Positions 26,978 to 36,100 of a DNA stretch of 64,000 nucleotides are shown in pieces; within the stretch, counting starts at the first letter, position 1, and each line of letters opens with the position of its first letter. The stretch spans positions 42,963,726-43,027,725 of the forward strand of contig NC_059471.1 in the NCBI RefSeq assembly GCF_018139145.2. Reading direction: 5' to 3'. The DNA is from Gymnogyps californianus. Taxonomy: Eukaryota > Chordata > Aves > Accipitriformes > Cathartidae. A program made the translations under genes and the position numbers. The notes beneath the pieces were generated by a model. It saw only the letters and a list, made by a program, of their open reading frames with translations, made no database searches and was not told the origin of the DNA.

Positions 26978-29900
26978 GCAGTCTATATGAGATAGCCAAG
27001 CCAATGCAAAACATAAGCAGCTATAAATTTGACATCTACAGTATCTAATTTTAGGATCTGGCTATCACAGGAGTATCCACAGTTCATATTTTGATATCTA
27101 AATAATACCAAGAGGATAGCACCTCAGAAAGGCCATAGCCACGTTCAGTTGGGAAACTACTTAAGGACATGAGAGCTCACAGGATAGACTAAGACACGGG
27201 AAGGTGTCTTGATTCCCCTCTTTTTGTAAGCTCAGGTACCGAGGTCAAAGCTGTAAATGGGAAACTCCATTTACTTAGAAACCAGAGCCCAGAATCCTCT
27301 CTTGAGACTAGATACACATACAACAGTCCATCAAGTACTTAAGCTGTAAATTTTGATGACAATTTTATCTACATTTTCTAAAATTATCAAAATATTTTCT
27401 CATTAAATTACAAAGCTGCATTGAAATTCTTGCTCATCCTGACAGGTTTCAACTCGTAACTTTCTATAGCAGCATGCTAACCACAAGGTGGTAGGTTGCT
27501 AAGAGAAAAGGAGGAAGACTTGAAAGTGGGAGAGGCTAATGGGCAAAAGCATCAAAACACAAGATTTGTGGGATCAGAACAGAAAAATACAAAAGAAATG
27601 CTTATCCAACAGTTTGGATTTTATAGTTTAAAAATACACTTTTTTATGTTCCTGATTCTGCCCTGATCATTATTATTGTCTCTTATCAAAAAATGATTTA
27701 AATAAATAGTTTTGAGCATAGAGACTTGTAAACTAAATTGCTTAGTTAATGTTTGAATTACAAAATTATGCTCTCATTTTTAACCTTTTGGATTCCCATT
27801 AATACTGATTTTTTTACTTCCCAGTGACAAATTCAACAAGAAACAGTAGAAAATGCTCTTTCCTCATGACTTTTTCTAGTGAAGCAAGATATGAGTGTGA
27901 ATCGCTGCTGTGTGAGGAGGGCACAGTACTCAGTCCTTTCACTTCTTGCTTTACAGGATGCTATTATAGAGTATCTAATGGTGGGAGGACTTGCCATCTT
28001 CTTTCAGAAGCTGTATTTTCAAACATTTGTATGTTTTATGAAAGACTTCTGCACTGTCAGTGCTTGCTTTAGGTGGGTTAGAAATATCTACCATATCCTT
28101 CTTGGAGCGCTCTCTTAAACAAAATGTTAATTGAATCCTGTGTTACTCATTCCTCTTGCACATAGCCAGAGGAGTTTGGGACCGGTTTGCAGAAGGGCTC
28201 ATCATTTATGCGTGCAACTGAGAACACAGAAAGTAGTAGGAGAAAAATGCTATGTGCTCTGAAACCAGCAATTCAACTCTTTTTTGCGTTTCTCTCTCTC
28301 TTTGTTTTACCCCTCCATTGTAAAATAGGGCTGTTGTAAAGATAAACCCATGAATACTTTGTGAGGCACATACTGAGTGTAGTGGTGAACAGTGCTCAGG
28401 GCTCATGAGTAATTACGTCTTCATAGGATTTGGACAGTGTAAAGCAAACAAAGCATGCTACCATTCACTGAGGAGGAAGGAAAGAAAATACTGACTTTTT
28501 GCTCACTATGTGAATACCATTCATGTTGAGGGTTGATTAATATGTCACGTGAAAAAAAGCTATCATGATCGTGCAAAAACTCCATTGTAAACTCACAGGA
28601 GCTGATGGCTATATAGAAAATCTTAGCACTGGTATTTTCCAAGCGTTTTGTCGTTGATTTATAAATCTTAACTGTAAATTCATTATATAGATTTTTTTTC
28701 TAACAGCTTTTTCTTACAGAATTAAGATCAAAATAGAACCTATGTTTAAATATCTACTGCAGTTATTGCCAAATTCGTCATGCAAGCTCTGAAACAATTT
28801 GATACGCAAGTTTTCAAGCAATTTCAAGCAATCAAATAGTGTTTTAACACTAACTGTTAACTGTAAAACATTTTTTTTGTTTTTACAAATACAACGTGGA
28901 ATGCAGAACAATTATGTCAGTACTTTATATCATGCATGAATTCTAACCCTTCAGTCTTCTTAATGCCAATGGGACTATCCACATAACCTTACTTATGCAT
29001 GTAAGTAGTACCTGTACAATTAACATGACAGGATGTTCTTTAGAAGCATACAAAAACAAATCAATAAAGTAGAATGTACTTCTTATTACCCAACCATGCT
29101 CTCTCATTAAATAAATCCCATAATATCTACAGAATGTTAAAAGTAAAATTAAGAATTCAAGATCATTCAGCTAAGCATTTAACTTAGATATGAAAACAGA
29201 GTAACTACAAATCCACAAATAGCCAAAACCAGGAATTCTGCACATGAGATGGGCTGAAAAAGGATTCCAGTACAGAATTCATGTATCAAGCAGAGGGGAG
29301 CAACCAGAAAAAAAAACCTCTTTTGGGGATACAAGGATCCTAAGTAGAAGCCAAAGGAAAAAAAGTGTAATTTTCACTTGTACATACATATTAATAGTGG
29401 AAATAACAACAAATTTATTAATCCCAAGCATAAAACCAAAGCTGCCTTGTCGATCTGCTCCTCACCTTACATCCTACCACTGAGTTCCTAGCTAATACTG
29501 CCCAGAGACCTCCTGTTCACAACATTTGAAATACTGTGGATATTGTCTATATTGGAACATATCCAAATGTTGAATCCTCACCGTTTTCACAAAACAAAAA
29601 TATGGTTTTCTGAACAGTCCTAAAGTATTAAAGTAGTTGCTAAATATGTACAGGACAAAATACTAAGGAGAGCCAGGTAAAATTGGTACACCAATTTTAT
29701 ACTTGCTGTACCAAACATCCAGGTGTACACCTAAAGGCTTGGTGGAAGTTCCACATATTCATCCGTTTATGTATTTGGTAGTATCTATCATTCAGGACTG
29801 AACGGTAGTTTACATATCCTATAGTCAAAATGAAATAAAGAAGTTGGCACCATTCATAAAAAGACTAATTTCTACAGAAGGAGTGACACATAACTTGTCA

Positions 29901-31127
29901 GGGCATTGGGAGATTGTTGGATCACAGAGCTTTCAAGCACAGCACTGCCATTTTTGCAGGACTTGACCACCTCTTGCCATAGCATTCAAAATTCATATAG
30001 GTAAATAAAAGGTTCTTAGATGGAAAAAGAGAAAGCAAAGTCTCAGACTCTAAAACTATCTTAAACATTTTCGTATCTCAAAGGTGGCATTTTCATTAAT
30101 AATAAAATGGTATCTCCCTGCCTTTGTTATTCTAAATCTGAACAAATTTTAGCATATTCCTTCAACAAGACTAGGAGCTACTGATGACTAGATGTGTTGT
30201 TTCAGTAGCAATGGATGAAAAACATGGAAAAAATAGACTATAAAAACCCAAGAGCAGTAAGAATAAATCAGATATATATTATCACAGAGCACATATGTGA
30301 TGAGGAAGATCATTCTAGCAAGTCAACTCTTACAGACAAATCAAGTGGTGCCATTAAAATTCAGTAAGCTTCTGTCAGTATGCAGATCTCTGAAGATTCT
30401 CAGATCAGTGACACACCTAATATAAAATCTATAGAATGAGATTATGTTTGTACCAGTTTTTAACCTCTTCTATTCAGTTCAGAAACCTTGAAGAGATAAT
30501 TTTGTTTTATTTTACCTGTCTTTATAGTGTATCTTGATAACATTTTGTATTGAGTCCTACAATAAGCAACCTCTTGTTGTTCAGAATAACTTCCCATGTT
30601 CATGAAGACTTCAGCATCGCTTTTTCTTTAAAAATGTACCCTAAGTCATTCATCAGCTGTTCCACATTTGTTTAAACAATGTAGCTGCTATGAAATGAAC
30701 TATGCCAACTGACAAAAAAATGAAGAGTTTCAAGTAGAGAATATATGCTTTAGGTCTCTATGAAAAAGCTTAACACACTCAAAGTTATACGCACATGTAT
30801 GTTTATCTACAGCCATATTAATCCAAACAAATGCACAGTGCTGTCTATCTAATAAAAAATTTAACACCATATGCTTTACTTTCAATATGACAGACACAAA
30901 TCATTCTTTTCTTTTCTGTTTAGAAACAGAACTATACATTTCTTTCCACACAAAAATTAGTAAATGACAAGGGAAATTAAAATTAAATTATTTTAACCAT
31001 GGGGAGGTGGGGGCAAGCAGAGTTAAACCAATGAAGTGTTTTATCCTCAGGATTATCTGTATCACAGTATTTCTGAAAGCTCTATGTTAGCTACATTTCC
31101 TTCTTCTAATAATTTTAATTTCTGTTT
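26978..31127. other. Intronic stretch next to exon 1
   Basis: A+T-rich sequence with the possible SINE scrap at 28309-28390. I see no exon, RNA gene or other named repeat. Composition changes towards G+C only beyond about 31100. Confidence 0.55.
28309..28390 (+). mobile_element. Possible MIR-like/ancient SINE scrap
   Basis: The stretch TCCATTGTAAAATAGGG, then GGCTGTTGTAAAGATAAA, then TACTTTGTGAGGCAC follows the order of conserved blocks in the central part of ancient tRNA-derived SINEs of amniotes. It is short and diverged, so a chance resemblance cannot be excluded. Confidence 0.4.
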
Positions 31128-31156
31128 GGGCTGGGGGCAGGGGGAGGAGGGCAGGG
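31128..31156 (+). repeat. G-quadruplex motif in KLHL1 intron 1
   Basis: Five G runs of 3, 5, 5, 3 and 3 bases are separated by 2-4 base spacers, which fits the standard four-run quadruplex rule. It lies outside the CpG island in otherwise A+T-rich intron, about 0.8 kb past the exon 1 donor, on the non-template-RNA strand of KLHL1 (the RNA would carry the C-rich complement). Confidence 0.6.
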
Positions 31157-31492
31157 ATTGAGAAAGAAAAGCAATTCAACATTAACAGAAGTTTCATATG
31201 AAACACAAGCACCTGGGTGTCTTGCTTGTTCTTACATCTTCTCAAGTGTCACTCAGTTGATGACTCGTAAAGCAAATTCTTATTTTTCTCTGAGGTAGGC
31301 TGTGACACGACTTAGTCGCCGAGTTCCAGGAAAGCAGACGTTTTTACTTTTGAGCTTTCACCTGGCATCCCAATACTCAGAACACCATCACCTCCCGCTA
31401 GCATTTTAATGAACTTCTGAGAAAGTTGGGTGGCGACGATCCCCAGCGCGGAGCGCCGGCTTTGAGAGGCGCGTGTGCCCGGGCCAGCCCCG

Positions 31493-31622
31493 CAGGGGCA
31501 GGGGCAGGGGCAGGGCAGGGGCAGGGGCAGGGGCAGGGGCAGGGGCAGGGGCAGGGGCAGGATCGGAGCAGGACAGGGGCAGGGGCAGCGGCAGGGGCAG
31601 AGCAGGACAGGGACAGGGGCAG
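31493..31622. repeat. (CAGGGG)n hexanucleotide array in KLHL1 intron 1
   Basis: From 31493 to 31560 the plus strand is about eleven near-perfect copies of CAGGGG, one copy short by a base. Interrupted copies continue to about 31622. On the KLHL1 transcript strand this reads CCCCTG repeats, 310-440 bases past the exon 1 donor. Runs of four G separated by CA fit G-quadruplex rules on the plus strand. The frames through it would spell Gly-Ala, Gly-Gln and Gly-Arg dipeptides on + and Pro-Leu, Pro-Cys and Pro-Ala on -. No evidence of translation can be seen. Confidence 0.95.
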
Positions 31623-31931
31623 CATCCCCCGACCCTGAGGCCGGCCGGTCTCCCCCGGGACGCTCGGACAGCCCCCTCGCCGCTCTTCCCGCGCAGCGGG
31701 GCGCCCCTCCGCCCCCAAGCCCTGCCATATCAAACGGAGGAGCCCTCCCGCCCCCCGGCCCCGCCACCCTTCCGCAACAACGCCCGCAGACTTGCCCATC
31801 TGCGCCCCCACCCCCGTCACTGCCCCCCGCGGCCGGGAGCCCGCCCCCGCGGCCGGGGTGCAACGACCCCCGCGGCTCCCCGACCCGCGGACGCCGGCGC
31901 AGGTTGCGCCGGAGCCGCCGCGCTTCCCTAC

Positions 31932-32449
31932 CTGTGCCCGCCTCCGTCACCTGTTGCCCGGCTGCCTCCATCCGCGCAGTCCCCCGGCGCCTCCTCCCGC
32001 TCCGGCGGCGCCAGGGGCTTCTCGGGCTCCCGGGCCACCTCCATCCCGCCGGGCACCGCCTCCGCCTCCTCCTCCTCCTCCTCCAGGGACTCCACGTAGA
32101 AGACGGTGCGGGGCGGCGGCGGCCCCGGCCCCGGCCCGTGCCCGTGCCCCAGCCCGTGGCCCCCGCCCGGCCGGCCGCCGGCGGGCAGCAGCGTCCCGTT
32201 GGGCGGGCTGGCCGTGGTGGCCGCGGAGGAGGAGGCGGAGGAGGCGGATTTCTTCCAGAAGGCGCTGTTGCCTCTCTCCTGGCTCTTCAGCAGGCGGCTC
32301 TGGCTGGGCCCCCAGTGTTCGAAGCTGCTGTCGGGCGGCAGGCAGCCGCCCCCCGCCGGGCCGCCCGCCGGCGAGGGGTGACTGAACAGTTTCCAGCGGA
32401 GGCGCAGGATGTGCTTCACGTCGAAGTCTTTCCTGCCGGAGCCGGACAT
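31932..32449 (-). CDS. KLHL1: KLHL1 first coding exon (partial gene; later exons lie outside the window)
   Basis: This exon encodes the N-terminal region of Kelch-like protein 1, an actin-binding BTB-Kelch protein of neurons. I recognise the family from the opening [20 protein letters not shown], followed by [27 protein letters not shown] and FYVESLEEE, all in the same order as human KLHL1. The exon gives 172 whole codons plus two bases (a phase 2 intron) and ends at a CACAG|GTAGGG donor. Without the donor, translation would run into TAG one codon later. The start at 32449 is an ATG with a strong context (CACC before it) and matches the human start. The frame stays open upstream, but only to GTG codons. 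Unlike the human protein, whose variable stretch is a long serine run, this one has an Ala/Ser/Thr tract, a Gly-His-Pro tract and a seven-residue LEEEEEE acidic block. The BTB, BACK and Kelch domains are in exons not present here. Confidence 0.97.
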
Positions 32450-33115
32450 GGTGCCGCGGCGGGCGGGGGACGGGCGCGGGCTGAGGCGGGACTCACGGCG
32501 GCCAGGCAGGGCCGGGCGGCGGCGGTGGCGGCGCGGGGCGGCCCCGCTCCCGGCAGCGGCGGCGGCAGCGGCGGCGACGGTTCCTCCGGGCAGCGCTGCG
32601 CCTGTAGGGCGAGGGGTGGTAGCCGCCAGGAGGAGAGAGATGCGCGCACACACCAGTGCAGAGAGAGAGGGAGGATGGATGGAGTGATGCACAGAGCCGA
32701 GAGGAGGTAGAGACGCCCGGCAGGGAAGGGAGAAAGAGAGAGGGAGAGATGCCCAGAGCTGACGAGAATTGCACGGTGATCAGTGGAAAGGGGAGGGGAG
32801 AGAGGCAGAAATGAGAGACACCTCTCAGGGGAGACAGGCACTTGCGAGGGAAGAGCGGGTGAGGGAGGCTGTGAAGACGCGCTAATCTGATTAACGGGGG
32901 AGCGAGCGGAGCTACATCCCGGAGAGGACCGGCGGCGGCAGCAGCCACAGTGGGAGGCAGAGGGCTCTTCCTCAGTCTCTTAGAGCTCCGTGACCGAGTG
33001 CAGCCAGAGAGGGAAAAGTCACCTGGAAGCCTCTCTCCACCTCCCGCCTTCCCATCCCGTTTCTCAGGGGAGTCCCATGCCTGCAGTTACCTGGGATGGC
33101 AAAGCCAGAGAGCTG
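32450..33115 (-). other. KLHL1: Presumed KLHL1 5' leader with three short uORFs
   Basis: If transcription starts near the TATA-predicted site, this is 5' UTR. Reading the minus strand, the only ATG codons before the main start are at 33078 (4 codons plus stop, ending 33064), 33055 (27 codons plus stop, ending 32972) and 32917 (ATG directly followed by TAG). The first two have purine at -3 and G at +4; the third has G at -3. All three end before the main ATG at 32449, so reinitiation is possible. Longer frames that seem to overlap the start open at GTG, not ATG. A 5' UTR intron cannot be ruled out. Confidence 0.5.
32883..32893. promoter_or_regulatory. Palindromic paired-class homeodomain site (P3 type)
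   Basis: The sequence is TAATCTGATTA, an exact TAAT-N3-ATTA palindrome, the known dimer site of paired-class homeodomain proteins. It is the only such AT-rich motif inside the GC-rich promoter island and lies 434 bases upstream of the KLHL1 ATG. Binding is inferred from the motif alone. Confidence 0.35.
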
Positions 33116-33138
33116 GCACAGAGAGAAAGCGGGGCTCC

Positions 33139-33146
33139 TTTATATA
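33139..33146 (-). promoter_or_regulatory. KLHL1: Candidate TATA box for KLHL1
   Basis: The minus strand reads TATATAAA here, upstream of exon 1 at the edge of the CpG island. With the usual spacing of about 30 bases, transcription would start near 33115 and give a leader of roughly 660 bases. A 16-base A run (33162-33177 on +, T on -) lies just upstream; such tracts tend to exclude nucleosomes. The start site is inferred, and other start sites within the island are possible. Confidence 0.45.
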
Positions 33147-33179
33147 CACTGTACGTAGGAGAAAAAAAAAAAAAAAATC

Positions 33180-36100
33180 ATGCCCGTGAGGCTGTCAAGG
33201 TCCTCAGTGTACAATTTTCTATCTCAGCGCCTCTCACCAAGCCACCCCCTCCCCTGCATGTGACGCAGATGTGCTCTGGGGCCGTCAGTGTGAAGAGACG
33301 GAGGGAAAAAGAGACGCTTCAGTCTTCCTCGTCCAAGTAAGTCGGCAGGCCAATAACTGTCCCTCTTAGCCTCCTCCTCCCCTCTCTCCAGTGCAGGTCT
33401 CCTCACCCTGGTATTTTGGTTCTGAGACCACTATGTAATACTGGGAGCAAAATAAAGCAAAACAACAAATGCAGCAGCAGCGGTAAACACCAGAGTGTGA
33501 ATCACAGGAGTACAGACTTAATAGACTGCATGCAGACTGGATGAGGTTACAGGTTAACGATTTATTCTGCAGGCTCCATTCATTAGCCTGTTGGCTCAGT
33601 GTTGCTGTACCAGTAGAAAACATTGGATAGAGGGACAGTGTGTCGAACAGAAATAGTGCTACATGTCTGCTTACCTTTTATATCTGCTCTTAATGCAGTC
33701 TGACAGTGCTAAACCCAAGGGAGGTTCCTTCACAACAGAGAGATCTGCTTAGGAACATCTTCCCACTTGGGAGGGGTGTCACGAAGTACACTGTGCATCT
33801 GGGACATAATTACAGAATTAAAAGCTTCATGGTGAAATGTAGGAGAGGGATACGGGGGCAAAACTGCATATCATCACCTGCTAGCTCATAAATCCCCATG
33901 CATGAAAAGTTGCCGGCAATAAGATGATACACAGAATGCCTGCAATCTACCTGTACCTTAGCAAGTGGTATTTTAGAAGAAGAAGATTTATTCCTAGGAA
34001 AATGATGAAAAATATTGTGTTTTCCTCCAGGTACTCTTTGCATTGGCCGGCTTTACCCCTGCACTCGTGAGCTATCAAAAGTTTGTTATACTCTTTGTGA
34101 ATTCAAGAAATAAAGTTGAAGGAATTCTTTCCCTCAAGCTGGAATGTTTTAATTCCTCATTCATAAAACACTATAGCTTGAAAATTCCTCCAGAGAAACA
34201 CAAAAGTCAAACATTAATTAACAATTTTATTACTGTTTTATTTACTTTATCACTGAAGTAATGCTTCTGGGTACAAACCAATATTAGGGTTTGTGTTTAA
34301 CATTGATAAAGTTCTGGATTTAACAGAACAAGAAATTGAGGACACAAAGTCCTACTTTCAAAGGAAGAAAAATCGCCACTGTGCATTTTAAATATTGATT
34401 TATGCCACAACAGCTGGACTGCAAACTCTCTAGTGCCTCAATTTTGCTCTCAGTATTCAGTGATAAAGACAAAAAAACATTCTAAAGCAAACAGAAGAGA
34501 CAGTTCATTTTTATCCAGGAACTGATCTGAGTGAGTATGTGCTGCTTGGGAAAGCAGCAGGAAGAAAAGCCTAAAAATCTTCATCTAGAATAGGACAGAT
34601 GAAACTTTCATCATTTCAGAGATTTTAGAAATGCATCTCTTATGACAATATATGTGAAACCATCTATAGTGAATCCTGGTTACTTAATGTCTAGTTACAA
34701 GCTCTAAAAGATGTGGATATGTACATATAAAATAGCTTTAATCAATGAATAAATAGATAGACAGTATGCTATCTGTTCTGTATTTAATACCTCTTAACTG
34801 ATTAGGAAAATTCAGAAATATTCTGATTTGAGGAGAATTACATAATTCTCTTGCCATATTATAAATCTTAGACATTTTAAAATCTGCATTAATATTTTAG
34901 TTGATCATTTGATGTGAACAGTTGATAGATTAGATTTTCTAGCTTTACTTCTGTTACATAGATAAATATAAACAACAATACGTTCCAACAAAATTGTTTT
35001 TCTAAATTGACTTCAGAGGTCACTCAGTGAATATATTACAGTATCACCCAAGAAAGTGATTCAGTTTTTTTATCACCTTTCCGGTACAAACTATCAAGCA
35101 ATTGCAAGGAAAAAAAGTAAAAAATATTTTAGGTTATTTTTTATTCATACTTTTTTATTTCAGTTATGTCAGTGACTGAAATAAATAGTCTTGGATATAT
35201 ATTTTTTTTTAATAGTTAAGATCTCAACTCTTCAATATACTGTGTATAAGCTTTGATATGCTTTTTAACATTACTTGATTCTTTCATATTTTAGTACATA
35301 AACATTTTTTGCAAGTAAGAGATGCATTCAATTAATGTATGAAGATGTATGAACACTTATCTATCATAAAATGAAATCTGGAAAACTCTCTTAATTATCT
35401 TAGTTTGTATCACATTCACAGTTATTTTGTCAACGTACAGTAAACAAGAGCTACCCCAAAAAAAGCTACACTGAAGAAGTAGCCATTGTCACTACATATA
35501 GTTAATGAATAAATTGGTTTCTCAAGCATGAAGTAAAAGAATTAAACAGTTTGGTTTACTTAGGTTTTCATAGTTTCTTATCTTCATATTTCCCTGCAAA
35601 CACTTTTGACATATGCCAGTGAGGCAAAGAACATATTCTAGATTATTGCATGACAAGATAAACACAAAATGTCTTTTGAGTTTCAGTTGAAACTTCTGGT
35701 ACATAAAAAGATTAACTTAACTCTATAGGTTGTCTAGACTTGCTTCTCCATCCAGGAGAAGAAAAAATGGTTCTCTACTGGAGTTCTAGGGACCTTGCTC
35801 ATAGGAATTAAAATAACATAATTAGTTTACTAGTCAAATATGTCTTAGTCTACTCATATGGGGTTGACATAAACATATGAACAGAATTGTGAAAATACAT
35901 GTGTCTCTAAGTTGTTGAAGGGAAACATTTTGATGCTTAACAGCCTTCCATCCATACCTTATACATTCCATGAAGTGTAGCCAAGATAATAATAAACACG
36001 GGTAATCTGTCCTGTGTCTGTTGGTTGCACACTGGAACATAGTGTATCACATTGTATTTTTGTTTATTGAACAGCACGTTTCTGAACTTCCTCACCTGTT

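Larger units (their letters stand above)
1..31931 (-). other. KLHL1: KLHL1 intron 1 (partial)
   Basis: The intron begins at the GT donor at 31931-31930 and runs leftwards past the window edge. No minus-strand frame here resembles the start of the KLHL1 BTB region that should follow exon 1, so the acceptor is presumably beyond position 1. A very long first intron is known for mammalian KLHL1. The sequence is A+T-rich and broken by stops in all frames. Its longest open frames outside the LTRs are about 120 codons or less and carry no family signature. The recognisable contents are the repeats listed separately. Confidence 0.85.
31430..33130. promoter_or_regulatory. CpG-rich island covering KLHL1 exon 1 and promoter
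   Basis: Base composition changes sharply from A+T-rich flanks to very GC- and CpG-rich sequence over about 1.7 kb. The island contains the start of intron 1, exon 1 and the presumed 5' leader. The low stop-codon density opens long frames on both strands (up to 411 codons on +), which I read as composition artefacts. Between about 32655 and 32745 the island turns into a GA-rich (minus strand CT-rich) tract. The island marks the only promoter I can support in the window. Confidence 0.85.

Noticed and set aside
32450..32692. In-frame N-terminal extension of KLHL1 by 81 codons
   Set aside because: It opens at GTG, not ATG. The ATG at 32449 has an excellent context and matches the known KLHL1 N-terminus.
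31475..32710. Plus-strand frame of 411 codons across the CpG island, and other long frames there
   Set aside because: They run antisense through KLHL1 exon 1 and the hexanucleotide array. Their Arg/Pro/Gly-rich content reflects high GC and few stops, and no domain is visible.
32416..32948. Long uORFs (141 and 151 codons) upstream of or overlapping the KLHL1 start
   Set aside because: Both begin at GTG codons (32841 and 32948), so they are not credible scanning starts.
33080..33095. Minus-strand donor-like CCCAG|GTAACT in the leader
   Set aside because: It would leave a first exon of only about 25 bases after the predicted start. No acceptor can be justified, so I do not claim a 5' UTR intron.
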